Shown one piece after another: positions 1 through 9,202 of a stretch of 64,000 bases of DNA. The translations under genes were made by a program, and so were the position numbers. Numbering within the stretch: position 1 is the first letter of the stretch; every line of letters starts with the position of its first letter. A model generated the notes under the pieces. That model made no database searches and was not told the origin of the DNA. It worked only from the letters and a program-made list of their open reading frames with translations. Source of the stretch: Bacillus pumilus. GTDB lineage: Bacteria; Bacillota; Bacilli; Bacillales; Bacillaceae. The stretch lies in contig MKZN01000009.1 in assembly GCA_001938995.1 (NCBI GenBank), positions 62,001-126,000 of the forward strand, read 5' to 3'.

Positions 1-312
1 TGCTATGAAGATGACTTCCGCTCCGAGTTAGATCTACCCTCATACAGGATGTGTTGAAAGCAAGGTGAGACAAAAAATAGCGTCCCCCCTTGCTTGATCA
101 TTGATGTGACATATGGTGATCGGCCAGCGTAACTGACAGATTCATTTTACAATAGGGCACTTCGCTCGTCATGTCAAAGCCCTCTGCTTTTTTAACATAT
201 CGGTGTAAGATGTATCAGCTTACACACTAGTGAAAGCGATCATTTGCTCACTCTGCCCTATAACAGCAGGGAGAAATCAGTGACAGTTGATACAGTTCCA
301 CTCTGTTATATT
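1..312. other. Left edge: no confident gene
   Basis: Frame 1 of the plus strand is open from base 1 to a TGA at 55-57 (18 codons), which could be the tail of a gene entering from the left but is too short to identify. An imperfect inverted repeat (AAGCAAGG near 58-66 with CCTTGCTT near 88-95) follows without a T run. Nothing else in this stretch is supported. Confidence 0.25.
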
Positions 313-2055
313 TTAACGCATTATAGACGGAAAGAGTACAGTTTTTTTCATGACATCAAATATTCCCCTTGGTGTCACTCGAATATACGGCAAGTGTGTA
401 CTTTGGAAAAAGACAAGTGTATCAATCGGGCAGTCGAAAGGATATCCGCGCTCAATCAGTAGCTCACGCAATGTTTGTTCCTGTTGAAGGACAGTTTCGA
501 ACGGCTCAGCTGATGCGCAGCCAGATAATTGTAGCGGTATTTCATGCAAAATCTTTCCGTTCTCTGTAAGAACGATCCCCCCGCCAATTTCTTTCATTCT
601 TTTATGTGCTAGCATCATATCTTCTTTATTCTTTCCGATGACCAAAATATCGCCAGTCGTTGAAAACGAGCTGACAAAGCCTTGCACCTTGTGAGCAAAC
701 CCTTTTAGCATTGTATTCACACGCCACTCGCCTTTTCTGTCAATCAAGCTAAAGAAGCTTTGATCATGGTCGCATGTCAGCTGATTCACAGAGTTGTCAA
801 TCTCCACTGTATAAGGCTCCATGATCACGGCATTTCTCATTTTCACACCAAGTGGCATTGAGAATTGCAAGTCACTCATCGTCAAGTCATAGCCTAAGTC
901 TAATGGAACTAACCCACCATTTTCCCATTTTGTTTCTTGGAATTGATGCTGATTCTCACCCTCTAATTTCAGAATGACGCCTTTGGATAAAACCGTTTCA
1001 GGATTGGGATTCATTGGATCATCTAAAATATTCAAGGAAGCCAGTCTACCAGGTCCGACAACTCCTAATAAGTCATCAATTTGATAGTATTTCGCAATGT
1101 TAAATGTCGCCATATTGTAAGCATCAATGATGGGCACACCTTCTTCAAGCGCAAGCGAAATCAAGCGATTAATCATGCCTTCTTTATAAAAGTGAGGTGC
1201 GGACCCATCTGTTGTATAGAAAAAGTGGTCATAGTGTCTAAAATCACGCTCATGTAATTCTCTTAATATGGTCACTAAATCTGGGCGAATAGAGGAATGG
1301 CGCAATGACACATAGTAGCCAAGAGACAAGCGTTTTAGCACATCGTCTGCATTCATCGCCTCATGATCACTGTCTGCTCCAAACAGCTTCATTTTTGTTA
1401 GCGTTTTCTCAGAAGCGCCAGGAAAATGGCCTTCAATTCGTTTTCTCTGCTTCTTCGTTTCTTGCATGCAATATAAGATGAGATCATCACCGTCCATCAA
1501 CCTTGGCCAGCTTGTTAGTTCGCCGCCTTGAAGCACGTCAGGATGATCAATCCATTCTTTACGATAGTTGATTGGAAGCATCTCGTCTTCATATCTCACT
1601 TCGGTTTGAAGATCGTATCTGGACCACCAGAAATATTGAAAGGGTTGCTTTTTTAATTCACACAATGTGGAAAGCGCTTTCTTTTCATTGCTTTGCAAAA
1701 GAAGAAATAAGTTATCACTGACCATCGTTGTTGTGCCAAATTGAGACACATATTCTGCAAGTGATTGGGGATTATAAATATGGAATGGATGCGCATGAGG
1801 CTCAATATACCCTGGCACAATGTATTTCCCTTCACAATCAATGACACGTTTCGCTGATTTATTTTGAGGAAGCTCTGCTCCGACATAAACAATTCGATCA
1901 TCATGTATCCAAATATTTGCTTTTACCCATTGTTTTAGAAATGGGTTTAGCACGAGTCCATTCGTTAAAAGGAGTGTTGGAACTAATTTTGAGTCGACTA
2001 CATCGATTTGTGTGCGGATGTCATTGTTTCTCCAATTAAAAGTACGTTCGGACAT
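313..2055 (-). CDS. yerA: Putative adenine deaminase, YerA type
   Basis: A 580-residue amidohydrolase of the adenine deaminase family, predicted to convert adenine to hypoxanthine and ammonia in the cytoplasm. The N-terminal part has the metal-binding signature PGYIEPHAHP at residues 81-90, with the His-x-His pair at 87 and 89. The ATG follows a GGAGAG ribosome site at normal distance. Length agrees with B. subtilis YerA as I remember it. YerA proteins are divergent from the well-studied AdeC enzymes, so the substrate is inferred. It is close to the purine operon but separated from it by the yod cluster. A palindrome with a PurBox core lies 34-57 bases upstream of the start, which suggests control with the purine genes. 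Confidence 0.8.
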   Translation of the reverse strand: MSERTFNWRNNDIRTQIDVVDSKLVPTLLLTNGLVLNPFLKQWVKANIWIHDDRIVYVGAELPQNKSAKRVIDCEGKYIVPGYIEPHAHPFHIYNPQSLAEYVSQFGTTTMVSDNLFLLLQSNEKKALSTLCELKKQPFQYFWWSRYDLQTEVRYEDEMLPINYRKEWIDHPDVLQGGELTSWPRLMDGDDLILYCMQETKKQRKRIEGHFPGASEKTLTKMKLFGADSDHEAMNADDVLKRLSLGYYVSLRHSSIRPDLVTILRELHERDFRHYDHFFYTTDGSAPHFYKEGMINRLISLALEEGVPIIDAYNMATFNIAKYYQIDDLLGVVGPGRLASLNILDDPMNPNPETVLSKGVILKLEGENQHQFQETKWENGGLVPLDLGYDLTMSDLQFSMPLGVKMRNAVIMEPYTVEIDNSVNQLTCDHDQSFFSLIDRKGEWRVNTMLKGFAHKVQGFVSSFSTTGDILVIGKNKEDMMLAHKRMKEIGGGIVLTENGKILHEIPLQLSGCASAEPFETVLQQEQTLRELLIERGYPFDCPIDTLVFFQSTHLPYIRVTPRGIFDVMKKTVLFPSIMR

Positions 2056-2088
2056 TCACATACTCTCCTTCATTTGTATTAGCCCTAT

Positions 2089-2112
2089 CGTAACATACCG
2101 AACCATGTTACG
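2089..2112. promoter_or_regulatory. Palindrome with PurBox-like core upstream of yerA
   Basis: Perfect 8-base arms CGTAACAT and ATGTTACG flank ACCGAACC, whose CCGAAC is the core of the Bacillus PurR box. The match to the 13-base PurBox consensus has about two mismatches. It lies between yerA and the divergent gene at 2178, so it could serve either. Regulator identity is inferred. Confidence 0.45.
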
Positions 2113-2177
2113 CATTACTCAAACGTTACAATTTATTGAAATCACAATTAAAATAATTTAAAAAGGAGATTCACAAA

Positions 2178-2399
2178 ATGAAACCAAATCTTGGCTTAAT
2201 GGAATCGCTTATCAGAATTGCCTGTGGAATGACGATATGTACTGTGGCTGGATCACTATATACAAGAAAACCATGGAGTAAAATGTTCCTGCTTAGCATA
2301 TTTTTCGGCGGTATGAAGACAGCCTCTGGGATCCTTCGGTTCTGTCCGGTCACTTACATGTGCGAGCAGCAAAGCACACATAAAGAGAAGGCTGAGTGA
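2178..2399 (+). CDS. Small DUF2892 (YgaP-like) membrane protein
   Basis: 73 residues beginning MKPNLGLMESLIRIACGM, the usual opening of DUF2892 inner-membrane proteins. Two short hydrophobic segments (about residues 11-26 and 36-54) fit a membrane hairpin. A strong AAAAGGAG site lies 9 bases before the ATG. It is monocistronic, divergent from yerA, and ends inside an intrinsic terminator. Unusually it carries a CPVTYMCEQ stretch with two cysteines near the C terminus. Many family members are fused or adjacent to rhodanese domains; none is visible here, so the function is unknown. Confidence 0.7.
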   Translation: MKPNLGLMESLIRIACGMTICTVAGSLYTRKPWSKMFLLSIFFGGMKTASGILRFCPVTYMCEQQSTHKEKAE

Positions 2400-2415
2400 G
2401 ACAGCCTTCTTTTTG
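2386..2415 (+). terminator. Intrinsic terminator of the DUF2892 gene
   Basis: AGAAGGCTG pairs with CAGCCTTCT around a 7-base loop and runs into five Ts. The left arm overlaps the last codons and stop of the gene. Confidence 0.85.
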
Positions 2416-2430
2416 TGATCAAATGTCAGA

Positions 2431-3705
2431 TCAATCTGCGACTTCACACCATTTCACCAGTGTACCTGCCATAATTTCAGCGGCTTCGATGACATGCTCA
2501 ATGTCGATGGATTCATTCGGATAATGGGCAAGCTCTGTTGTTCCAGGTCCAAACACAATGACGGGGATATTTGCCGCCTGAGACAGCAAGCCGCCATCTG
2601 TTCCCCATGGGGCGGCTTCAACCTTTGGCGGCTTTTTTAACACCTCTTCATATTGTGCTTTTAATAGATCTAAAAGTGGATGATGAGAATCGATTGAACC
2701 TGGTAGCCATCTTGCACCAAACCATTCGACCTCGACAGGGTGCTCTTGAAACCATTCATCCTTTTCAGCAAGTCCCGCCATCCAATTCTCTAGCTCCTCC
2801 TCTGCTTGCTCTACCGTCTCACCTGGCATCACACCTAACCTGCCTTCCATTATGACAAGGTCTGCGACAGACGACGGCCAATCGCCACCTTGGATCTTCC
2901 CAATATTGATCGGAACGGGAATCGGGATGTGCTGAAACAATGGCTCAGTGATTCGTTTATTTCTCTCTTCTTCTAGTGCCACTATATGCGAGAGAACCAT
3001 GGTGCTCTTTTCGATCGCGGATACGCCGTGATATCTTGTTCCGCCGTGAGCAGCACGCCCTTTAATATGCAACCTGAACCATTTGGATCCTTGCTGAATC
3101 GGGAAGATTTTCATATGGCTTGGCTCTGGAATGATGGCAGCATCTGCTGTATATCCCTTGAGTATCGCCGCAAGTGTACCTGCCCCGCCGCTCTCCTCTT
3201 CGACTACGCTATGGAACACCACATCTCCTTTTAGGTGAATTTGCAGCGCATGTAGTGCTTCAAGTGCATATAGTAATGAAACGTTCCCACCTTTCATATC
3301 GGTTGCCCCGCGTCCATAAAGTCTCCCGTCTATGATATGCCCGCTGTAGGGCGGATATGACCATTGTTTCAAATCACCTTCTGGCACAACATCCACATGA
3401 CCATTTAACAAAATGGACTTTCCATTTCCTTTTCCTTTTAATCTTCCAGCCACATTGGGACTCCCTTGAAAAGAATGCCGAGGTGAATAAAAATAGGGGT
3501 GATTGAGTAAGTCATTGCCGCCTATTTCCCAGACTTCGATATCGAAGCCCATGGCGGAAAGTTTATCTGCTACGATTTGCTGTACCTTTTTTTCATTCCC
3601 TTGGGTGCTGTCACATTGCACCATTTGTTGAAGAAGCGTAATGGCTTCGTCTTGATGTTCCCTCATCCATTTTTTTATACGTGTGTTTGGCTGCAAGTTG
3701 GTCAT
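2431..3705 (-). CDS. yodQ: M20-family deacylase/peptidase, YodQ type
   Basis: 424 residues of the ArgE/DapE/ACY1/CPG2 metallopeptidase family, predicted to cleave an N-acyl or amide bond with two zinc ions. Visible ligands and catalytic residues are His103 and Asp105 in NGHVDVV, Asp136 in GRGATDMKGG, and Glu169-Glu171 in VVEEESGG. A dimerisation insert begins near HGGTRYHG. The ATG has a GAAAGG site five bases after the yodR stop, so it is translated with the CoA-transferase genes. In B. subtilis the yodPQRST set is a sporulation-expressed operon linked to beta-lysine metabolism. The exact substrate is not known to me. Confidence 0.85.
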   Translation of the reverse strand: MTNLQPNTRIKKWMREHQDEAITLLQQMVQCDSTQGNEKKVQQIVADKLSAMGFDIEVWEIGGNDLLNHPYFYSPRHSFQGSPNVAGRLKGKGNGKSILLNGHVDVVPEGDLKQWSYPPYSGHIIDGRLYGRGATDMKGGNVSLLYALEALHALQIHLKGDVVFHSVVEEESGGAGTLAAILKGYTADAAIIPEPSHMKIFPIQQGSKWFRLHIKGRAAHGGTRYHGVSAIEKSTMVLSHIVALEEERNKRITEPLFQHIPIPVPINIGKIQGGDWPSSVADLVIMEGRLGVMPGETVEQAEEELENWMAGLAEKDEWFQEHPVEVEWFGARWLPGSIDSHHPLLDLLKAQYEEVLKKPPKVEAAPWGTDGGLLSQAANIPVIVFGPGTTELAHYPNESIDIEHVIEAAEIMAGTLVKWCEVAD

Positions 3706-3710
3706 CCTTT

Positions 3711-4376
3711 CTACACAACAGATTTGACATCAGGCGCTAACATTAAAGGGGCTTCTGTCGCCTTGATCACGTCCTCTGGCTGAAACGGCGGCATCACTTC
3801 ACGGAGGATCAACAGCTGAGACTTGACCTCGATGACGGCCATATCCGTAATAATCAGATCGACACATGCTTTTGCGGTCAGTGGCAATGTACACGTCGAT
3901 TTCACCTTTGACTGTCCGTGCTTATCCAGATGGCTCATCACCACCACAACTTTTTTGGCCTTTTGCGCTAGTTCAATCGCTCCGCCCATACCGGGTACTC
4001 TTTTTCCTGGAACAATCCAATTCGCAAGATCCCCCTGACTACTGACTTCCAGCGCACCTAAGATGGTCATATCCAGCATCCCTTTTCGAATAATGCCAAA
4101 AGCGGTGGTGCTGTCCATGTATGAGCCGCCTGGCTTTAACGTAATTGGAAAACCACCAGCATTGCACAAATTCGGATCTTCCTCTCCTAGTACAGGCGAG
4201 GATCCCGCTCCTAATATGCCGTTTTCTGCATGAAGCCACACATGAGCATGTGCAGGGATATAGTCTGCCGCAAGTGTTGGAATGCCGATTCCAAGGTTGA
4301 CAATCATGCCATCTTCAATTTCCTGCGCCGCTCTTTTGGCGATGCGGTGTCTTAATTCGATGTCTCCCATGCCCAT
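3711..4376 (-). CDS. yodR: CoA-transferase subunit B, YodR type
   Basis: 221 residues of the 3-oxoacid/butyrate-acetoacetate CoA-transferase beta family. It carries the catalytic glutamate signature HAENGILG and the glycine-rich MIVNLGIGIPTL near its N terminus. An upstream in-frame start would give a longer product, but an AAGGAG site supports the ATG at 4376. That start lies inside the end of yodS (25-base overlap), so translation is coupled. With YodS it should form the enzyme that moves CoA between a short acyl-CoA and an acid. The physiological acid is unproved. Confidence 0.87.
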   Translation of the reverse strand: MGMGDIELRHRIAKRAAQEIEDGMIVNLGIGIPTLAADYIPAHAHVWLHAENGILGAGSSPVLGEEDPNLCNAGGFPITLKPGGSYMDSTTAFGIIRKGMLDMTILGALEVSSQGDLANWIVPGKRVPGMGGAIELAQKAKKVVVVMSHLDKHGQSKVKSTCTLPLTAKACVDLIITDMAVIEVKSQLLILREVMPPFQPEDVIKATEAPLMLAPDVKSVV

Positions 4377-5038
4377 GTCCAGTTCACTCCTTTTGATTGC
4401 ACGATCTGGTTCACAAATACGCCTGGTGTCACAATATCCTCTGGGTGCAGTTGACCGATCGGCACAATGTTTTCGACTTCTGCAATGGTCCAATCACCTG
4501 CCATCGCCACAATCGGGTTCGTATTCCGTGCACTTTTATCATAAATCAGATTCCCTGCTTCATCCGCTTGATAGGCATTGACGATGGCTAGATCCGCCGT
4601 TAGCGCTGGTTCAAAAATATATTCCTTCCCGTTTAACGGAACCAACTGCTTCTCTTCAAGATTGATGCTATCCATCCCGACATCTGTCACAATCCCCGCT
4701 AGCCCCATCCCGCCGGCTCTTATTTTTTCAGCCAGGATGCCTTGCGGGTAAAAGCAAACGTCTAATGTTCCTTCCTGCATTTTTTGTCCAGCGATCGGGT
4801 TTGAGCCTATGTGAGAGGCAATGATTTTCTTGACTCTGCCTTCTGTGATGAGCCTACCAACACCAATTTGCGGGAACCCTGCATCGTTTCCGATCAATAT
4901 TAGATCCTTGATATTTGCTTCTAAGATGGCATCGATCAAAGTTGGCGGTGACCCAACTCCGCCAAACCCGCCAAACATGATGGTCATCCCGTCTTTAAAA
5001 TGTGTGATCACTTCATCGAATCCTGTTGTTTTGTTCAT
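4352..5038 (-). CDS. yodS: CoA-transferase subunit A, YodS type
   Basis: 228 residues of the CoA-transferase alpha family, recognised by the glycine-rich CoA-binding stretch MFGGFGGVGSPPTL near residue 20 and the later YFYPQGILAEKIRAGG-like block. It is the partner of the overlapping yodR product. It starts 12 bases after yodT, with a GGAGAG ribosome site, and so belongs to one operon reading yodT-yodS-yodR-yodQ. Together with the aminotransferase and deacylase this looks like a route that acylates, transaminates and releases a diamino acid or its breakdown product. The route is inferred from gene content. Confidence 0.87.
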   Translation of the reverse strand: MNKTTGFDEVITHFKDGMTIMFGGFGGVGSPPTLIDAILEANIKDLILIGNDAGFPQIGVGRLITEGRVKKIIASHIGSNPIAGQKMQEGTLDVCFYPQGILAEKIRAGGMGLAGIVTDVGMDSINLEEKQLVPLNGKEYIFEPALTADLAIVNAYQADEAGNLIYDKSARNTNPIVAMAGDWTIAEVENIVPIGQLHPEDIVTPGVFVNQIVQSKGVNWTWAWETSN

Positions 5039-5050
5039 ATTCTCTCCTCC

Positions 5051-6415
5051 CTACATGGCAGATGGGAAAAACCCTCGATTGATGACTTCTTGCTCTACTT
5101 GCTTCATTGTTTGCCCAAATAAATGAATGAGTTCATCCATCTCCTGCTGCGTAATGGAAAGTGGTGGCGCGATCATGACAGCTGCTCCTCCAACACCATC
5201 TTCTCCAGCGCTTGCCGGGTAAACGAGCAAACCGTTTTGCTTCGCTGTCTCCACAACTAGGTTTGTGATCTGTGCATGTGCAGGAAATGGGGTTTTGGAC
5301 AAACGATCTGCAACAAATTCGATGCCGATTAACAGTCCCTTCCCTCTTACATCGCCTATGATTGAGCTGTTTGTTTGTAAATCCGTTAAGGCATTCATGA
5401 CATATCGCCCTGACAGGTCAGCTCGCTCGGGCAGCTGATGTTTTTTCATATATCGAATGACAGCAAGTGATACCGCTGCTGAAAGCGGATTGGCACTATA
5501 CGTATGACCTGCCATCACAGCGCCCGATCCACTGAGAATAGGTGCGATCACGTGGTCCCCACATACAGTAGCCGCAATCGGTGAGTAACCAGCACTCATT
5601 CCTTTGCCAAGGACCATCATATCTGGTACAACGTTCCAGTGTTCCATGGCGAACATTTTCCCTGTTCGCCCGAAGCCTGTCATGACTTCATCCGCAATCA
5701 ATAAAATGTCATTTTCCTCACAAACCCGTTTCATCGCTTCAAAATATCCGTTTGGCGGCACAAGCGCTGCCCCTGCCGCTCCAACAATCGGCTCCGCAAT
5801 CAAGGCTGCAATTCTCTCTTTTCCTATTCGCTGGATGACGGTTTGGAATTCTTGCACATACCACTCAACCTGCTTGCTTTCTTCTTTTGGCAGCCAGGAG
5901 CGGTAGACATATGGTGGGGATAGCACTGGGTGTTTTTCAAGCAGTGGTTCAAAACGCTCTCTCCTTGCGAGATGCCCTGACATCGACAGCGCACCAAGCG
6001 TGATGCCGTGATAACTCATCCATCTTGAGATAATGTGATTCTTTTCAGACTTACCTTGCTCCTGCCAATGCTGAATGGCGATTTTCATCGCTGTTTCTGT
6101 TGCCTCTGATCCGCTTCCTACAAAAAAAGACCAGTTCAGATTGCCTGGGCAAAGTGTACTTAATTCATAGGCAAGTTCTTCCGCCGGTTCATTTGTAAAT
6201 TGAGACCTGTACGTAAAGCTTACTTTTTTCGCTTGCTCTGTCATGGCATCTATAATTTCGGGTATGCCATGTCCAATGCTCGCTGTGACCGCCCCTGATG
6301 AGCCGTCTACATATTTTTTTCCGTCCCGATCGTATAAGTAAATCCCCTCTCCTTTCACAGCCACAGGATAATCATGATTCAGCATCGGTTTGATTAAATA
6401 ATCCCGGGTCTCCAC
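5051..6415 (-). CDS. yodT: Class III PLP aminotransferase, YodT type
   Basis: 454 residues of the class III omega-aminotransferase family. The PLP-binding signature LLIADEVMTGFGRTG spans about 238-252 with Asp242, and Lys271 in LGKGMSAGYSP is the expected Schiff-base lysine. GSGSEATETAMK near 101-111 is the phosphate-binding region. It is the first gene of the minus-strand yodTSRQ operon, divergent from the PucR-type regulator; both share a 191-base control region with two operator-like inverted repeats. The amino donor is unknown; beta-lysine derivatives are suggested by the company of yodP. Confidence 0.87.
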   Translation of the reverse strand: METRDYLIKPMLNHDYPVAVKGEGIYLYDRDGKKYVDGSSGAVTASIGHGIPEIIDAMTEQAKKVSFTYRSQFTNEPAEELAYELSTLCPGNLNWSFFVGSGSEATETAMKIAIQHWQEQGKSEKNHIISRWMSYHGITLGALSMSGHLARRERFEPLLEKHPVLSPPYVYRSWLPKEESKQVEWYVQEFQTVIQRIGKERIAALIAEPIVGAAGAALVPPNGYFEAMKRVCEENDILLIADEVMTGFGRTGKMFAMEHWNVVPDMMVLGKGMSAGYSPIAATVCGDHVIAPILSGSGAVMAGHTYSANPLSAAVSLAVIRYMKKHQLPERADLSGRYVMNALTDLQTNSSIIGDVRGKGLLIGIEFVADRLSKTPFPAHAQITNLVVETAKQNGLLVYPASAGEDGVGGAAVMIAPPLSITQQEMDELIHLFGQTMKQVEQEVINRGFFPSAM

Positions 6416-6482
6416 TTTGTCATTCCTCCCTCTCTCGTCAGCAGCTGTCTTTTTCTTTTCACATGAATCGCAAGAACATTTT

Positions 6483-6499
6483 GTATACTTGTTATAAGA
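6483..6499. promoter_or_regulatory. Operator-like inverted repeat 1 (yodT-pucR region)
   Basis: TTGTATACTTGTTATAA. Read on the other strand it matches 11 of 17 positions of the perfect palindrome at 6563-6579, so the two look like a strong and a weak copy of one binding site. Confidence 0.4.
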
Positions 6500-6562
6500 T
6501 TAGCTTAATCAAGAGGGCCGTCATCCTCCATTCGCCACATGCCCGAATTTCACACACATTTT

Positions 6563-6579
6563 TTATACATCGTGTATAA
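6563..6579. promoter_or_regulatory. Operator-like palindrome 2 before the PucR-type regulator
   Basis: TTATACA-TCG-TGTATAA has perfect 7-base arms. It sits about 10 bases before the regulator's AAAAGGAGG ribosome site, a position suited to autoregulation. Confidence 0.5.
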
Positions 6580-6606
6580 CAGTGTTCAAAAGGAGGTCAA
6601 GAGTCT

Positions 6607-8265
6607 ATGGCGATTCTTGTCAAAGATGCACTCGCACTCGATATCATGAAAGAAACAAAACTGCTTGCTGGAGAAAATGGCCTAAAACGCCTGATTCAGT
6701 GGGTGACCATTGTGGAAATCATTGAAGATACATCCAGACTTTCAGAAGGTGAATTACTCGTCACAACTGGATTTGGGCTTGCTGAAGATGAGGAAAGACG
6801 AGACCGGCTTGAGCGGTTGATCCAATCCCATCGTTTATCGGCAATTGCGATTTATAAAGGGGTGTACTTATCGGAAATTCCTGCGTCACTGATTGAAGCA
6901 GCAAGTCAAAGCGGCATCCCGCTGATTGAGATTCCTCCGCATGTCAATTTCTCAGATATTACAAAAGCCTTATTAGAGAAAATTGTGAGCAGTCAGCTTC
7001 ATCAACTCAAATACTCCGCAGCTATTCATCAAAGGCTGACTCATCTGAACGTGAGCAATAAAAATGTGAGGCAAATTACGGATGAGCTAGCGCATTTAAC
7101 GGCGGCGAATATCGTGGTGCTTGATGTGTTTTTACATCAAACTGCCGCACATCTAATGAAGGATGAAGTGACCTATTCCCCTGCATATGGCTTTTTGACA
7201 GATGGTGATCCAATTGAGACCACTTCCCTTCTCAAACAGGCAGAGGAGAAGGGGCGGCTCGTTTATGATACATACGATGCGTATGTGCTGGCTGCGTGTC
7301 CTGTCATTGCGATGGGTGATATTTTTGGATTTATTGTCTCATTGAAGAAAAAAGAGGCATGGCATCATCTCGATGCCATAGCGATCGAGCATGCCGGAGT
7401 GGTGTATGCCATTGAATGGCTCAAACAAAAGGCCATCCAAGATACAGAAAATCAAATGCAAGGTCATTTATTAGATGATATTTTGCAGCAACAATATACA
7501 GAAGAAAGTTATGTAGTAGAACAAGCGACAAAGCTTCAATATGATATGAGCGATGAACAGGTTGTGATCTACTTTCAATTCCAGCATCAGCACACACAGC
7601 TCGACCACCAGATGGTCCAGCGGCTTTCACATTTACTCACGTCCATTTTTGAACGTAGACATATCCCTTTCTTGCTCAAGGCAAGACTTGATTCCATTTT
7701 TGTACTGACACCAACAGGGAAAAAGGCATTTCAAGAAACGGAGTGGTATAGCGCGTCAGAGGAGTGCCGGAGCACTTGGGCCTATTTCTTTCCCCTTCAT
7801 CCGATTGTGATTGGCATTGGTAGAGCCTACGACCACGTCAGCCTTTTTGCAAAAAGTGCAAAAGAAGCCCAGTATGCAGCAAGGCTTCTTCCTCTGATCA
7901 AAACAGACCAAAGCATCATTCATTATCAAAAGCTTGGTTTATACGGCATGCTCCTTGAAATGAACGAGGCTGGTATGAATTTGCACGATTTTTATGTGGA
8001 GCTGTTAAGTCCTTTGCTTTATACGAAAAAACAAGGGGCTGACCTGATCCATACACTCGAAGTGTATTTGGCACACAATGAAAATATTCAAAAATCTGCA
8101 GGGGAATTGTTTATTCACCGGCATACATTAAGCTATCGTTTGAAACAAATTGAAACGAAAACAGGCTGTAGTCTCAAATCCACTGACGATCGGATGAAGT
8201 TACAGCTGAGCATCATGGCTTACCGCCTATCTGGTCTGCTTGATCAGATGAGAACCATTTCATGA
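6607..8265 (+). CDS. PucR-family transcriptional regulator
   Basis: 552 residues. The N-terminal 125 or so residues form the PucR/PRD-like sensory domain (KDALALDIM..., ending near IPLIEIPPHVNFSDI), followed by a CdaR GGDEF-like middle and a C-terminal PucR helix-turn-helix around SAGELFIHRHTLSYRLKQIE. Proteins of this build activate catabolic operons when bound to a small metabolite. The ATG has a very strong AAAAGGAGG site. It is divergent from yodTSRQ and convergent with yodP, overlapping the yodP end by six bases. Its position inside the cluster makes it the probable specific regulator of yodTSRQ; this is inference. The effector is unknown. Confidence 0.85.
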   Translation: MAILVKDALALDIMKETKLLAGENGLKRLIQWVTIVEIIEDTSRLSEGELLVTTGFGLAEDEERRDRLERLIQSHRLSAIAIYKGVYLSEIPASLIEAASQSGIPLIEIPPHVNFSDITKALLEKIVSSQLHQLKYSAAIHQRLTHLNVSNKNVRQITDELAHLTAANIVVLDVFLHQTAAHLMKDEVTYSPAYGFLTDGDPIETTSLLKQAEEKGRLVYDTYDAYVLAACPVIAMGDIFGFIVSLKKKEAWHHLDAIAIEHAGVVYAIEWLKQKAIQDTENQMQGHLLDDILQQQYTEESYVVEQATKLQYDMSDEQVVIYFQFQHQHTQLDHQMVQRLSHLLTSIFERRHIPFLLKARLDSIFVLTPTGKKAFQETEWYSASEECRSTWAYFFPLHPIVIGIGRAYDHVSLFAKSAKEAQYAARLLPLIKTDQSIIHYQKLGLYGMLLEMNEAGMNLHDFYVELLSPLLYTKKQGADLIHTLEVYLAHNENIQKSAGELFIHRHTLSYRLKQIETKTGCSLKSTDDRMKLQLSIMAYRLSGLLDQMRTIS

Positions 8266-9105
8266 CTCATTCGGCGTTTTCACCCATAGATTCATATCTT
8301 CGATTTTATCAAAAATGTAGCAGTTGTTTTGGAAACGCCCCGTATACGTATAGCCGAGCTGATAAAACACTTGATTCATGCCATAAGATAGCGCACGCGC
8401 AAGAGAATAAAAGACATAGATCTGCATGGATTGAAGCTCTTTTTCTAGTGCTACAATCAAATGATGCATGAACCCTAGTTTTCTGTATGATGGAAGGGTG
8501 GCACAATCTGTTAATTCCGCATGACCGTATGGTGCATTGATTTCAGCGGATGCTGCACTCACAATGTGACCGTCATGCTCAACAACATAAAATACAGTCC
8601 CTTCCTCCATCACCTTTTGGATATAATCCGCCTCGTTCATTGGGGTTGGATACGTCTCAAAGACTGTATCATAAAGCTTCGCCAGTTTGTGGATATCCCG
8701 GGTGCCTGCTTTCCTCATCACATATTCTTCCTGCCATGTGCCTGGATCTTTTTTGATTGGCTTCGCTTGGATGGATGCCACAATCTCATCTTCCTTCAGC
8801 CAATACGGGCTGTTCATCCGACCCGTTGTGAGAAAGAGAGACATTCCATATGCATCACTTCCAAGGAAATAATGAGAAAACACCCCTTCAAGCCGAAAGC
8901 CTTTTTCTAAAAAAAGTGGCACATGCTCTCGCCTTACTTTCACAATCACCTTAGAAGCTTGATGGTCTATGGCCTCCTGAAGAACAGACTGAATGACATC
9001 ACGCACCCTGCCACTGTAATCATCTAAACGAACCCTTTGATTAAACGGATCGAGACAGATCAAGGCAGAAAACCGCTCGTTCGCAAATTCCTTCAATTGC
9101 ACCAT
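8260..9105 (-). CDS. yodP: Putative beta-lysine N-acetyltransferase, YodP/AblB type
   Basis: 281 residues. The C-terminal half (about 125-270) is a GNAT acetyltransferase domain with the acetyl-CoA region around DCATLPSYRKLGFMHHLI; the N-terminal half is the family-specific region. AblB proteins acetylate beta-lysine made by lysine 2,3-aminomutase to the osmolyte N-epsilon-acetyl-beta-lysine. In B. subtilis the gene follows kamA, the aminomutase; here no kamA lies upstream, and the gene is separated from yodQRST by the regulator. It is convergent with that regulator. The beta-lysine substrate therefore has to come from an enzyme encoded elsewhere, or the role differs. Confidence 0.82.
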   Translation of the reverse strand: MVQLKEFANERFSALICLDPFNQRVRLDDYSGRVRDVIQSVLQEAIDHQASKVIVKVRREHVPLFLEKGFRLEGVFSHYFLGSDAYGMSLFLTTGRMNSPYWLKEDEIVASIQAKPIKKDPGTWQEEYVMRKAGTRDIHKLAKLYDTVFETYPTPMNEADYIQKVMEEGTVFYVVEHDGHIVSAASAEINAPYGHAELTDCATLPSYRKLGFMHHLIVALEKELQSMQIYVFYSLARALSYGMNQVFYQLGYTYTGRFQNNCYIFDKIEDMNLWVKTPNES

Positions 9106-9202
9106 TTACTCATTCCTCTCTTATGATTCAGATTCAGCTAATGAAAAACGTCCAAATCGAAAATGAAGCAATCGCCAAACCAGAAAAAATAGATATACAC
9201 AT

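Noticed and set aside
244-569. Open frames on the plus strand at the left edge
   Set aside because: They overlap the yerA coding sequence antisense or lack ribosome sites.
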